Part shown: positions 21,783 through 33,825 of the stretch, one piece after another | Layout: the number at the start of each line of letters is the position of its first letter | How positions within the stretch are numbered: the stretch's first letter is position 1 | Assembly (NCBI RefSeq): GCF_018812025.1 | Contig: NC_063066.1 | Coordinates: 12,239,882-12,303,881, forward strand | Source of the DNA: Megalobrama amblycephala | Taxonomy: Eukaryota > Chordata > Actinopteri > Cypriniformes > Xenocyprididae | Length of the DNA stretch: 64,000 bases | Direction of reading: 5' to 3' | Translations under genes and position numbers: made by a program | The notes under the pieces: generated by a model | What the model saw: only the letters and a program-made list of their open reading frames with translations | What the model was told of the DNA's origin: nothing | The model's database searches: none

Positions 21783-22630
21783 AAAATGTAATTTATTCCT
21801 GTGAATTTTCAGCAGCCATTATCATCATGCTGATTTAGTGCCATTTCTGTATTTCTTATCATTACACTCTAAAAAATGCTGGGTTAAAAACAACCCAAGT
21901 TGGGTTGAAAGTGGACAAACCCAGCAATTGGGTTGTTTTAACCCAGCGGTAGGGTTAAATGTTTGCCCAACCTGCTGGGTAGTTTTATTTAACTCAACTA
22001 TTGTTTAAAAATTACTGTATTGCTTAATTAAAATTAACCCAAAGTATGTTGGAAATGAACATTTATTAATGTTCAATGAATAATTATTAAACAATAAACA
22101 TTTATTAAATTGCGTATTAATACATTTATATTAATAAACTATTAAACTATTAAATTTATATTAATAAAATATTAAAGCTTATTAATAAACATTCACCTTT
22201 TGTCTATTATTGTTGCCTCTAATTGCATCTGGTTTTTAATTTCCCAACTATTTTGGGTTCATTTTAAGCTAGCCATATAGCAATTTTTAAACAATAGTTG
22301 GTTTAAATAAAACTACCCAGCAGGTTGGGCAAACATTTAAACCAACCGCTGGGTTTGTCCATTTTCAACCCAACTTGGGTTGTTTTCAACCCAGCATTTT
22401 TTTAGAGTGTATCAATGTTGAAAACACTTGTACTTGCTTAATATTTTTTGTAGAAACTGATACTTTTTTCAGGATTCTTTGATGAATAAATAGTTTAAAA
22501 GAACAGCATTGATCTGAAATAGTAATTTAAAAATGTCTTTACTGTCACTTTTAAAAAACTTAACGCATCTTTGATAAATAAAAGTATTCATTTTCTTTAA
22601 AAAAAACAAACAAACCAAAACAACAACTTT
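21783..22630 (+). repeat. Old interspersed repeat, split by a MITE
   Basis: The parts at 21783-21862 and 22412-22630 read on from each other and match the uninterrupted relative at 30434-30700 (TTTCTTAT..TATCAATGTTGAAAAC). Its nature is unknown to me; it is a common teleost repeat ending in ACCCCAAACTTTTGAACGG in other copies. Confidence 0.65.
21865..22409. mobile_element. Palindromic TA-flanked MITE, copy 1
   Basis: The ends CACTCTAAAAAATGCTGGG and its complement are flanked by TA (21863-21864, 22410-22411). Arms of roughly 150 bases carry AACAACCCAAGTTGGGTTG-type words. The TA target suggests the Tc1/mariner superfamily. Compared with copy 2 it lacks about 20 bases in the right arm. Confidence 0.85.
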
Positions 22631-22900
22631 TGAACTTAACTTACTCATTATGCGAATATCATGTTTCTCCATTGAAGAGTATTCAAAAGTACATATACAT
22701 TAGCAGTGTAATGTCAAACTATCACCTTCTGGCCCGGGACACAAACGAACAATGTTTTGATAGCACCACAGTGATTTAATATTTTCAAGGAAATCAACCT
22801 ACAAATGGTTTGCTTACTGTTGTCTTTGAATCTCTGAGATAAGACAAGTATTATAACATCAAACAAATTACACACAGAACCTTTTGAAATGGGTGACACA

Positions 22901-22925
22901 TGCACACACACACACACACACACAA
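22901..22925. repeat. (CA)n microsatellite
   Basis: A perfect dinucleotide run of about 11-12 units. Confidence 0.95.
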
Positions 22926-23383
22926 AGTGAAAGGTCATAAACAACTTTCATCTCGCCTCATCCCCTTTTCCTTCCTCTCCCTCCTTTAATATTTGTAGCA
23001 CGCTCATCAAGAGTGAACAACAGAATGAGTTTACATGACAGACATCTTTTGCCTTTGATATGGTACAGATTGTCTCTGGATAAGGTTTTCATCGTTGGAA
23101 CACTAGCGATTAGACTTGTCTAGCATGAGCGCAGGTGAAATTTTCTCATTTGTGTGTGAGCAGCAGGGGGCCTGTAAGATCCGTACCATCTTTGAACGCT
23201 GCTGACTTTGAACATTCCTCATCTAAAGCTACAATGTAAATCAAGCTGTAACCTCAGCAAGGTGAACTCTGAAACACAAAAGCCTTTGCTGCTATAGTGG
23301 CAACTCCTAGTCAGAACACGTACTTCCATACGCGAATGGACAAAGTTAAAACTGAGTTCTAACATGAGGTGTAGTCAAGTTAT
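22926..23383. other. Intergenic DNA, no gene recognised
   Basis: Moderately GC-balanced, with no open frame, splice pattern or repeat ends that I can support. Confidence 0.5.
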
Positions 23384-23489
23384 ATATTATATTATATTAT
23401 ATTATATTATATTATATTATATTATATTATATTATATTATATTATATTATATTATATTATATTATATTATATTATATTATATTATATTA
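23384..23489. repeat. (ATTAT)n pentanucleotide array
   Basis: About 21 nearly perfect 5-base units. The complementary array (TATAA)n appears at 55186-55251. Confidence 0.97.
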
Positions 23490-23519
23490 GTTAAAATTAT
23501 TGTTTCCATCTTGATTTCT

Positions 23520-24778
23520 CCACAGAAGTTTAGATGTTTTTGAAAGAAGTTTATTTCTAAAATGTAATTTATTCCTATGATGTCAAAGCTGAATTTTGAG
23601 CAGTTATTAGCTAATAATTTAATGTGTCCTTGCTGAATAAAAATATTCTTTTCTTTCAAAAAAATAATAAATAAAATAAAATAAAAATAAAAAATCTTAC
23701 TGACTTCAAAATTTTGACTTGTAAATGTGGTGAAATCAAGCTGGAAATATATAACGGGAAAATTATATATAGGAACTCATTTTGTGCTGTCTATTAACAG
23801 CACAAACACTGCCATTAAACGTGTGAAGACAATCATGCACCCTGGAAAAAATGTTTCCTGCTGTGCAACAAATATGTTCCCTCTTTTTGTCATATTCTCA
23901 AGGTGATTAATTAGCATTAGGCTGAGGCATGCAAAATGTATGATAGACACGCTTAAATAGGGTAAAACAACTCTGCATACAGGTAGATAAGTGACAGTTT
24001 TGTCCATCAAAGAGGATTTGCTGTGTTAAGATATCAATGTGTTATTTTGCTATCAAAGTCTTTAAATAAATATTGCCAAAGGTGTAATTTTCAGCATGAT
24101 GTGAATGCATATGTGGTAACAGCAGATTTTACACACCACTGGGTATGAGGTATATCTGTGCAAAGAAAATGTGTTGCATGGCCTTTGTACTCCCTTTGAA
24201 ATCTACTCATTTTACTTCCTTTTCGAATCCCTGAAACCATCTGTCAAGTCAATCTGTTTAGAATTTACCAAATCTTTGCAGAAAACTTCAGTTGCCATTG
24301 GGGGAACCTGTTTGCAACAAAAATGTTGTCATTGTGACTATAGTGGCAAAACATTTTGTATGGCCATATGCATTCACTGGCTTAATATCTCTGTAACCAG
24401 TTGCCTTATGCTTTAGTGAATGGATTGGCTTATGTTTCATAGGTTCATAAAAAAGCAGTTGGTGTTTGATTCAGCATGTTGTTCATTTGTTCAAAGTAGC
24501 TGACATCTGTTCCGTACTTTAGTAATGCCTCAAGGATGCTTTGTGGTCGTCTCTGTCTAATTCTGAAAGCCAATCCTGAATTGTTCATAGACTGTGCTGC
24601 TCTCTCTGAGGCCTCAGATGCTCCAGCTACAGTTTTCGCAGTGATTGAGGAGAACCTTGTATGATGCATACCAGCTACGTATGTCATACATACAGTAGGA
24701 GCCTTAAACAAGTCTTTTTAGTAGCAGGGATTAGAACCAAGGTATTTTAGGTTTGTCCTGAGCAGAAATGATCTTTGC
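23520..24778. other. Old repeat fragment, then intergenic DNA
   Basis: The stretch 23560-23720 resembles the teleost repeat seen at 30434-30700 (TAATTTATTCCTATGATG, TGTCCTTGCTGAATAAAA). Beyond that I see no gene. Confidence 0.45.
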
Positions 24779-24780
24779 TA

Positions 24781-25546
24781 CACTGTAAAAAATGAATGTG
24801 ATTTTAACGGTAAAATATTGTAAAAACGCTACGGAAAAAAAAAAATTGTAAATAGGTTAACAGTAAGTTCCCGTATTACATACAGGGAAAAACTGTAAAA
24901 GCTCTTACCAGACATTTATGCAATTTTCACAGTAAAATGCTGTAAATTTTACAATTTTTATAAGTAAAAAAAGACAAAATCAATGTATAATTTACAGTCA
25001 AAAACTGTAAAATGATGTTCCCACAATTCCCTGTGTGACACTCCACATTTGAAAGTATTTTGTTTAAATAATCATGTTTCTTAATAGTTTTTGTTATCAG
25101 TTACATACATTATGGTTTTATGTTACATATTCTGTTGTTTAATGAATGTTTATTGCATTATATAAGTATTGTGGGTTACCATGATGGTGTTTTGCGTTTG
25201 CGTGAATCACTCTTTGCACCTTCTTTATATTAGTATATACTTCAGCTTGTGGAAAAGCTACTTGTGATGAGCTCTGATTCTTCATGTGTTTCTCTTTTAC
25301 CACCTGCATTATTATGGTGGTTGTCAGTATATGTTAAAGGTACAAAACAGATTTTAGTAGTAGTGTGCATTGTTGAATTTATTGGTTTACATTCAAATTT
25401 CTTAAATTTATTAAATTTTATACAGTAAAATTTACAGTTTGTTCTGTAAATGTATTTACAGTTTATCTGTATTTTTTACAAAATTATTCTGGCAACCACA
25501 GCTGCCAAAATTATTTTGTAAAAACGACAGAATTTTTTTTACAGTG
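24781..25546. mobile_element. TA-flanked inverted-repeat element (CACTGTAAAAAA ends)
   Basis: CACTGTAAAAAATG at the left and TTTTTTTTACAGTG at the right are flanked by TA (24779-24780, 25547-25548). The interior is rich in TTTACAG/CTGTAAA words. It is Tc1/mariner-like by target site, with no transposase. Confidence 0.8.
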
Positions 25547-25548
25547 TA

Positions 25549-26643
25549 TGTTTCAGCATTTTCAGTTTTTGTTCAAATTGCTTACATTTTGGAATTCATT
25601 AATTGAACACAAAATTTATTTTAGATAGCTAGACAGGCAGTCAGTTCAATAAACAGACCAATAAACAGTAGCAAGTAAGGCAAGCAAGTTCACTCAATGG
25701 GTCGTCTTGTTAACGCCTCCAGGCAGCCAGTATCTACTTGAATGGAAAACTGTTTTCAAGATTATGTTTCATATGCCATATCAGAAATAAAATCTGACTG
25801 CAGTAGTATTCAAAAGTATCTACGTTTTGCTTCTTCAGCTCAAATACCGCTAAAGCAACATTTTTCAGCGGACTTTCCAGTTAATCTACATAAACATTCT
25901 AAAGTACTGTGAACAAGGTGGGACTTCCATTTCTATTAGCCACTGTATTGAGCGTTTTGATTTCTCCAATTTATTTTTCTGTATGTGGGCCATCTCCTCC
26001 TTTTTAAACTGCCTGTGCTAGCAGAGGCTATAAAACAAGGAGATTTGTGTTTTTCTGTTCTCAAACTTTCTGTTCTCAAATTTGACCTGAGGCTAGAGAT
26101 GTGATTTTTGTCCGTGTGCTAAAATCTAACAGTTACTGAATACCGGCCCCTCGTCATGCCCTTGTCGCTGCATTTGTTAATAAGCCACAGGACTATTAGT
26201 TTTACCTGAGTCAGGTAATCATTACTAAACCAATTTAATTTCCGTGCTGGGAAAATTATTGGCAAGGAGAGAACGGGGCAGGCAGAGACGAATCTGAATT
26301 CCACTTATGTAATGAAATGTGTGTGGAGTATTGATCCCTAAGGTTGTTTTCCAGGTGCCTTGCACTCTGCATTAAAGTAATGGCTTTATAATTTGGCATT
26401 TGTCTCCCTCCTCCTTCCCTAGATGGATGCATTGTCATATAATATAATAAGATATACATGCAAATGCACATTTTCTTTTACATTTGAGAGGTGTCTATAA
26501 TTCTACACAAACAGAACTAAATCGATCTGTAATTGCTTAAAGGAGTCGTTCTCAGGCTATTTCTGTAATTAATACAAAGCTGCTTGTTTTCAAACAAGCT
26601 GCTTTTGTTTTTTAACTAACAGAAACTTGGAGTATACTGATAT
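25549..26643. other. Intergenic DNA, no gene recognised
   Basis: No supported gene, RNA or repeat. The short open frames seen are not conserved-looking and lack splice or start context. Confidence 0.5.
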
Positions 26644-26644
26644 A

Positions 26645-26790
26645 TTAAAGGGTTAGTTCATCCTCACCCTCATGTCGTTCCAAACCCGTAAGACTTTCGT
26701 TCATCTTCGGAACACAAATGAAGATATTTTTTAATGAAATCTAAGAGCTTTCTGTCCCTCCATTGTTAGAGGATTTTAGATCAGATTAGA
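26645..26790. mobile_element. TTAA-type MITE fragment
   Basis: TTAA (26645-26648), then AGGGTTAGTTCATCC, CTCATGTCGTTCCAAACC and GAACACAAATGAAGATA. It breaks off after CTGTCCCTCCATTG. Confidence 0.75.
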
Positions 26791-26890
26791 GTGACTATTT
26801 TAATAAATTCTTAATAATTCATTAAACGTTTTTGTCATCTTGAGGGGAGGCCACCTTCGACGTTTGAGGCCCATTTGGGACTCCCAGTTG

Positions 26891-27878
26891 AAAAAGGATT
26901 GTTCACGCAAAAATGAAATCATTTACTTAGCTTCATGTCGTTCCAAACCTTCTGCAAGCACAAAAGAAGATATTTTGATTTTGAAGAGCGATGGAGTCAA
27001 ACAACATTGGACCCCAATGACTTTTCTTTTGTTTTCTACAGAAGAAAGAAAATCATACAGGTTTGGAATGACATGAGTGTGAATAAAATGAAAAGTTCAT
27101 CTTTAAAGGTACAATTTGTGATATTTTTTTCCGCTAGAGGTCGCTAGAAGTCTATTCAAAACAAAGGCGTAGTTTGATGACGCCAAGTTTTAGAGCGGAA
27201 ACTTGGGAAATGTGGTCTCCATCTCAACGGACGGTGCAAAAGAATAGGGATTGGAGTCTGGAAGAACTCATGTTCGTGGATGCGATTATTAACGTTACTG
27301 TAGTATGAAGCAGAGCAGGACCGTGTGTTGCGAGAGCTGAACGAGGAGCTGGAGCGATTGATCAACACACGCCTCACGAGCAGCGGGACTTTTATTATGA
27401 CACAGTCGCCGGCGCCGCTTCCGCTTTTCCGGTCATGAGTTTACGGGAGCTGTCCTTGTCGACAGAACCAGCGGCAGATGGTAAACAGTAATTATGTTCC
27501 ATAAATAAGTAGCACAATCCACCATAAAACGTGCAAGAAGTAAATAAGGAACTTAGCAATCTAGTGGTTTGCTGGACGCTAGACACTACTTCCGCATTTG
27601 TCCACGGCACTGTTGTCATGTGGTTTCTACGTCAGTAAAAGCGGTAACAAAGGTAACTGACGTCATTGACAGGCGACTGCACTGCCCCGTGTCACTGTTT
27701 AGAATGGGAATTTTCTCATGATTTACAAGTAGTTGAAAACATTAGAGATATTGTTTGTAATCAGCTGGACAAAATATATAACACTAGCCTAGTGGTTTTT
27801 GGATATCTTACTGCAAAAATTTTACATATTGTACCTTTAAATGATGAATTTTAATTTTGGGGCGAAGTACCCCTTTAG
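26891..27878. mobile_element. Palindromic MITE carrying a second element
   Basis: The left AGGATTGTTCACGCAAAAATG and the right TTTTAATTTTGGGGCGAAGT ending ACCCCTTTA are diverged inverted ends. The arms pair through TCATGTCGTTCCAAACC and GGTTTGGAATGACATGA. It is interrupted at 27103-27840. Confidence 0.65.
27102..27841. mobile_element. TTAA-flanked element nested in the previous one
   Basis: The body is 27107-27836. AGGTACAATTTGTGATATTT and its inverted partner ACATATTGTACCT are flanked by TTAA on both sides. There is no transposase. The truncated relative is at 17169-17600. Confidence 0.8.
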
Positions 27879-29045
27879 GCAGAAAAGACAGGGATGGATG
27901 GAATTCTCTTAAGAATGAATTTCATGCAATGATAGATATTGTTTTCACAATGTTTTTGTTGTTTCAGTGCATGGTTCACTAAAGGAATTATGCAAATCAG
28001 ATAATGGTGCAAAAGTGTCCACAAAATCTCAGTTGAATGCATTGTTTATATCCAATCTTGCATGCATTTGTCTGTGTATCTATACAGTATGAATTGAGAG
28101 AGTGAAGGACCAACTAAACTTTGAGGCTTCTGATTCTTATCTTTCTGGAATCTAAATAAAATACACAGTACATAATTTTTTTTTTTTTTTTTTTAACCAG
28201 CCAGTTCAGTTGTAACCCAAGCAATTTCAATAATTGACTAAAGGCCTAAAGAAACAGAAATGAAAGAAGGCAGAAGATACTCTTGTATTTTTTTTGATGT
28301 TGCCTTGCTCGAAGAAAGAGCAGAATCTTGACGATGCATCCAAGTGAGATGAAAGCCTAATTATTCACAAAAGGAGGAGGAAAAGAACGAGTTTAATTGG
28401 GCTGAGAATGAATCTATGCAGGGAGAATGCAAGTATTGTGATAGATGGAGTGTGTATCTCCTTAGACGCTGCAGAGGGAATTATAATGTTGGGGGTGTGG
28501 ATGGTGGGTGCCAAATACTGTGACTCACAGTTGCTTGGTCAGAAAAAAAGATGACGAAAAGAAAATGACAGCGAGAGAAACCAAAAGAGAAAGATACAAT
28601 CAGTCAGTTAATCATTAAGGTTGTGCCCAGCAGGAAGTCTTGTCTGAGCCACACTTAAATCATCCTTACCAATCACTACACTATGGACAGCTACATAATT
28701 ATTGAGTCCACATCAAAGCCATTAGCTTTGTTACCGTTCCAGTTGTGAACTTAACTTATGCAGAAGATAAAAATATAGCAAGAAAGAAAACTGAGAACAA
28801 AGCAGCCTGAGCATTTCTGACCCGTGTTTTCGAGAGAACAAAATAATCACTTCTAGAGAAAAGACATATAAAGGGAAGCCACTGTAGCTATTTTATTAAA
28901 CGCGATAAATTAGAATGCAGACAAAATGGCTAATTTTATGTTTGCTTGCAATTAGCGTGGAGGTAATTGTATCCAATTGTTTTGATAGCAGGCTTTGAAT
29001 CATTTCATTTTGGGATAACCATGACCAAATGTCAGAATACTTTTT
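27879..29045. other. Intergenic DNA, no gene recognised
   Basis: Unique-looking, partly purine-rich (28540-28600). A poly-T run sits at 28179-28194. No features are supported. Confidence 0.5.
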
Positions 29046-29055
29046 TGATGCATAT

Positions 29056-29485
29056 GTAACGGAGGCCAACTAGTAAGAGATGTGTGAGTAAACCTCACTC
29101 CCCTGGCCTCAAAAGGCACACTAATGACTGACACTAGAAGCTCCAGTCTTTAGCGTCCTTGTTAACGCACCTATCTCTCATGCCATAAATGCTGCACTGT
29201 AAAAAAAAAAAAAAAAAAAAAAAAATTCATGATTTGTTATCACAACATTTTTTCTTTTGTCAAATCAGCTATAATAATTAATGTGGTTCAGATAACATAA
29301 TATTTTGAGTTTCTGTTGATTAAACTAATCGCCTTCATTGTATTAACTCAAATTTTTAATTTCAATGAACTTAAAATTTTAAGGCAACCAGGAAACTTAC
29401 TTTTTTAAGTTAAACCACCAGTTCTTTTTTTACAGTGTGGTTCGAATCCCGCTCAGAGCGGTGCTAGTAGAAACGAGGGGTTACA
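29056..29485 (+). repeat. tRNA-like SINE or element, interrupted
   Basis: An A-box-like TTAACGCACC (about 29162) and a perfect Pol III B box GGTTCGAATCC (29439-29449) are separated by the insertion at 29195-29437. The outer ends GTAACGG and GGGGTTAC are inverted and flanked by CATAT/ACATAT. Without the insert the boxes would be about 35 bases apart, as in tRNA-derived SINEs. Confidence 0.6.
29195..29437. mobile_element. Small MITE (CACTGTAAAAAA ends)
   Basis: CACTGT followed by a poly-A run is mirrored by TTTTTTTACAGTG. The flanking dinucleotide is TG on both sides. It shares its ends with the element at 24781-25546. Confidence 0.75.
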
Positions 29486-29665
29486 CATATCTACTGTTGG
29501 ATTTTTTCCGGTAAAAGTGTTTTCGATGTAGTTTATACATATATCCACCAATGCATTGCAACTTCTCAATCATGGAAAATATGGCTACATGTGCTTTTGG
29601 CACTTCAAGGACAATCAGCTGTCTTTCCTGTCTCCCTGTAGCACTGTCTTAAGCATCTTACATTA

Positions 29666-30229
29666 CACTCTAAAAAATGCTGGGTTAAAAACAACCCAAG
29701 TTGGGTTGAAAATGGACAAACCCAGCGATTGGGTTGTTTTAACCCAGCGGTTGGGTTAAATGTTTGCCCAACCTGCTGGGTAGTTTTATTTAAACCAACT
29801 ATTGTTTAAAAATTGCTATATGGCTAGCTTAAAATGAACCCAAAATAGTTGGGAAATTAAAAACCAGATGCAATTAGAGGCAACAATAACAGACAAAAGG
29901 TGAATGTTTATTAATAAGCTTTAATATTTTATTAATATAAATGTAATAGTTTAATAGTTTATTAATATAAATGTATTAATACGCAATTTAATAAATGTTT
30001 ATTGTTTAATAATTAATCATTGAACATTAATAAATGTTCATTTCCAACATACTTTGGGTTAATTTTAATTAAGCAATACAGTAATTTTTAAACAATAGTT
30101 GAGTTAAATAAAACTACCCAGCAGGTTGGGCAAACATTTAACCCTACCGCTGGGTTAAAACAACCCAATTGCTGGGTTTGTCCATTTTCAACCCAACTTG
30201 GGTTGTTTTTAACCCAGCATTTTTTAGTG
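29666..30229. mobile_element. Palindromic TA-flanked MITE, copy 2 (inverted relative to copy 1)
   Basis: It has the same ends and interior as 21865-22409 but in reverse orientation, with very few differences. TA lies at 29664-29665 and 30230-30231. Confidence 0.85.
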
Positions 30230-30433
30230 TATAGACATATAGTTTATTTCTCTGGCCACATCTGCAGTCCTCATGCCTCCCTGCATGTTCACACAGGTGA
30301 TCAGGACATATATGTATATGTATATGTAAGCAATATGGTGATAAGTCACGTCTGAAGGACATTAGGTACGACGCAAACTGATGTAAAGAAGTAAAAACAG
30401 TAATAATGTGAGAAAACTTTACGTTAAAATAAA

Positions 30434-30700
30434 TGTTTTCTATAATGTAATTTATTTCTGTGATGGCCAAGCTGAATTTTCAGCTTCATTACTCCAGTCT
30501 CAACTCACATGATCCTTTATAAATCATTCTAATATCCTGATTTGGTTCCCAAGAAACATTTCTTATTATCAATGTTGAAAACAGTTGTGCTGCCTAATAT
30601 TTTGAAAATCTTTGAGACATTACACATGTGTTTAGTGACACTTTTGATCAATTTAATGTGTCCTTGCTGAATGACCCCAACTGTTCGAACGGTATGTATA
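30434..30700 (+). repeat. Uninterrupted copy of the old interspersed repeat
   Basis: It contains CATTTCTTATTATCAATGTTG and TCAATTTAATGTGTCCTTGC, then CCCCAACTGTTCGAACGG. It serves as the empty-site comparator for copy 1 of the MITE. Confidence 0.65.
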
Positions 30701-32465
30701 TAGGCCTATATATATTTCTTATTACACTTCTTAGTGTTCATATCCAGCTTTAAATGTAATATATCCTAATATTTGCATAACAGTACATAGCTGGGCAACT
30801 GGCTTTTTCGGTACCAATTGTACCTTACCAGTTTACTCATTCGTCATTTTTCGGTAAGTGATAACCGCCTACTAGAATGTCAGCTTGTGTGAAAATGATT
30901 CATGAATGCTCTTCTTATGAAAGAATGAATTGAAATAATAGTAATACTCCAAAATCATCACCCATCAGTTTACAGTGGGCAATAAAAAATTTAGAGAGGG
31001 TTTAATGCTACAGCTTCAAACTAATACAAATCAAAATGGTTCTTACATTATTTAGAAAGGAAGAGATCTACTCTGCCTTAAGTCTGCAGATATTACCTCT
31101 AGGTTTTAAAAGCTAAAACATACCGTGCAGCCCTGACAACTGCACAGTGAGCCATTACAGCTCAGAGGAAAGTGCCACTGCCATGAGAGTGTAATTTGGA
31201 CTCAATTAAATCAACTCCCCACTGTTAAGGTCCTCAGTATCACTCTATCACAAGGCTCCAGAAGGCCCCTGTCCTCACATCTCAAAGCAGATATGGACAT
31301 AATTATTTCCTTAATTGCAAACTTCACTTTTGCTTCAGACTGAACGGCCATCTTGAGAATTTTTAAGCGACAGGGCTGTTAGTTTTCCACTGCTGGAGGA
31401 TGATGGGGGATAATGGATTTGAATTGAAACGGAAGAGAAAGCCTTTCCTCTGACTGACACGTATAAGTACACTCATGCACTGAGGCATCAGGCATTCACA
31501 GGTAGATCTTGTATTGGCAGCTTGTCTTTTATTCTCAAGATGAGAATCTATACTGCATGTGTCTTGCTGTCACAGGATGTGAGAGGCACATCTGGAGCTC
31601 TATGGACGTTTTAGATGAGGAGAACTCAATACGGCATTGTGGGAACTCCCCACTCAATTAAACGAACGTTCTCGTGGAATCCTCATGTACACTTCATTTA
31701 TCAAAATAACACAGACATGAAGTAGAAGTCTCATATATGTGTATTTATACAGTCAGAAAACAAATACCTACGTTATGCTAGGTGTCTCAGCTTTGTTTCC
31801 CTAGTCTTGTGTATTTTCCCAAGCCTTTATTAAGTATTGATCAAGGTCTGTTTAAAGAAGGATTACATGATCAAAGAAATGGGAATGGAATGAGCCTGAC
31901 TTGTTCTTTAATTAAACACATCAGGAGTAATTAAATGATGAACCGTAGACGGGTCATTCTGTCATCCTTTTGCATTGATGGTTACAGTGTCTCATTGCAC
32001 TGAACGGTTCTGTTACTTAATTGAACGTTTAAGGACGTCATCAGCATGTATTTGCTTAATACTGTATTAGGTTGTTGTTTTGTCTTTCGTTAGATCTTAA
32101 AGACCAAGCTAGGGGTTTACTGTGTGTTTTATATTTCTTTCACTCCCCTCTGACCTTTATAGTTGTTGCTTGTCAGATTGTACAGTGTCACTTCAATGAG
32201 ATCTTGGGTGAAAGCCAAGGCAGACGGTGTGACATCGACTGCCATTTGCACTGTAATTTTTTCCCCTCATATTTCTTTATTGTCTATAGACCTTACAAAT
32301 CTGAAGCATATGAAGGATCTGAAGGATCATGAGACACTGAAGACCGGAGCAATGATGCTAAAAATTCAGCTTTGACATAACAGGAATGAAAATGTAACAA
32401 TGTTATTTTAAATTGTAATATTTTTAAGGTATTACTGTCAGCAATGATTGCACCTAAGGATAGTT
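30701..32465. other. Intergenic DNA, no gene recognised
   Basis: No exon structure is supported. The 31180-31420 stretch has balanced composition with AATTA motifs and might be a regulatory element; this is only inference. Confidence 0.4.
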
Positions 32466-32469
32466 AGGC

Positions 32470-32695
32470 TGAATGAACCATTGTAGCACATGGACTATTT
32501 TAACGATGTCTTTAGTACGTTTTGGGCCTTGAAAGTGGTAATTAAATTGCTGTCTATGGAGAGGTCAGAGAACTCTCAGATTTCATCAAAAATATCTTAA
32601 TTTGTGTTCTGAAGATGAAAAAAGGTCTTACAGGTTTGGAACTGCATGATTAATGACAGTAATTAATGACAGAATTTTCATTTTTGGGTGAACAA
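32470..32695. mobile_element. MITE fragment, right end
   Basis: It contains TTTGTGTTCTGAAGATGAA and CAGGTTTGGAACTGCATGA, and ends CATTTTTGGGTGAACAAAC, matching the TTAA-type family. The left half is missing. Confidence 0.7.
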
Positions 32696-32699
32696 ACAT

Positions 32700-33825
32700 G
32701 CTGGAGAACAGGAAATGGACCAAGATCAACAGAAAATGAGGGCTATAAATACACAAGCTAAATTTTTGAAAATGATACCATAATTGTCTCTGTGTAAACT
32801 ACAAAAATGTGAATTTGGGAAAACAGTGATGTCATGTGTGTGCGTATTACGTGTTCAGTCTATATGTTTCTTTACAAAGTGACATCGGCAACTACTGGCC
32901 GATATACTTCACTTCACTTTTTACACGTATGCGAGGGTCAGCGCACACCCGGAACGGTGCGTACTTATACGCGCAAGTCGCACACGCGCATTGCAGTTTT
33001 TTTGCAGTAATTAATTTATCCACAAGGTAGCATTGATTCACAAGGTAGTTGAAGAAAAACTGCATAAACAGAACAAACCGTAACACAATACAGCAACAAT
33101 GGAGGCCTACATAGACGAGAGATTGTGCTAATAAGTTAGAAAGTACCCTCATTTGTTCAACTCTAGCATGAAAGAATACAAATATATTTACATGGGTTGT
33201 AACTCGTGACGAGAGATATCTCAAAAATGCACATGCGTCGAACGCCTCTGTACGCATACAAGTCAAATCAAGTATACTTTGCAAGGCTGTGCGTTCGACT
33301 GTACTAGCGTATGCGTAAAAACACGAAGCATACTTAGGACTTATGCTGCCTTCACATGCTATCGTCAATTTGATAATTGATCGCATTCAAGTTTTGAAAT
33401 GGGAGGGCGCTCACGTGCTTTTTTTGTTTACCTAGGAAACACGTATTTATGATCATTCCGAGAGCACATGAAGACAACATAAATAGTCATTTTCACAGAT
33501 GAACGTGGATTGTTTTGACAGCGTTGTCATTTGTACGTGAAAATCGCAAAGGAAAAACTTTTACATTTTTTAGTACTTCATTGTCATGTAAACATACCCT
33601 AAGTAGTACAAACTAAAAAGAAACCTCATGTGACAATTATTGTTTTACTGTATTTTGATCAAATAAATGCAGCCTTGGTGAGCATAAGAGACTTCTATCA
33701 AAAACATAGAAAAATCTTACCGACCCCAAACTTTTGAACAGTATATTACGGTTATAAATTTTTATAAATATTTTATATATTTCATATATAAAAATGTACT
33801 TTATTATTAAAGTCATAACAGTAGC
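32700..33825. other. Repeat-like intergenic DNA
   Basis: The 32920-33340 stretch is rich in ACGCGC/GCGTACG-like words and holds a 164-codon minus-strand frame with no recognisable domain. The 33635-33745 stretch ends ACCCCAAACTTTTGAACAG, a common teleost repeat tail. Confidence 0.4.

Noticed and set aside
23384..23489. CRISPR-like regular repeat
   Set aside because: A continuous pentanucleotide microsatellite without spacers in vertebrate DNA.
29439..29449. tRNA gene suggested by a perfect B box
   Set aside because: No acceptor stem, anticodon arm or intact A box at tRNA spacing; it fits a broken SINE.
32892..33386. 164-codon open frame on the minus strand
   Set aside because: No recognisable domain, no splice or start context, and the DNA is rich in short repeated ACGCGC-like words; chance opening in repeat-like sequence is more likely.
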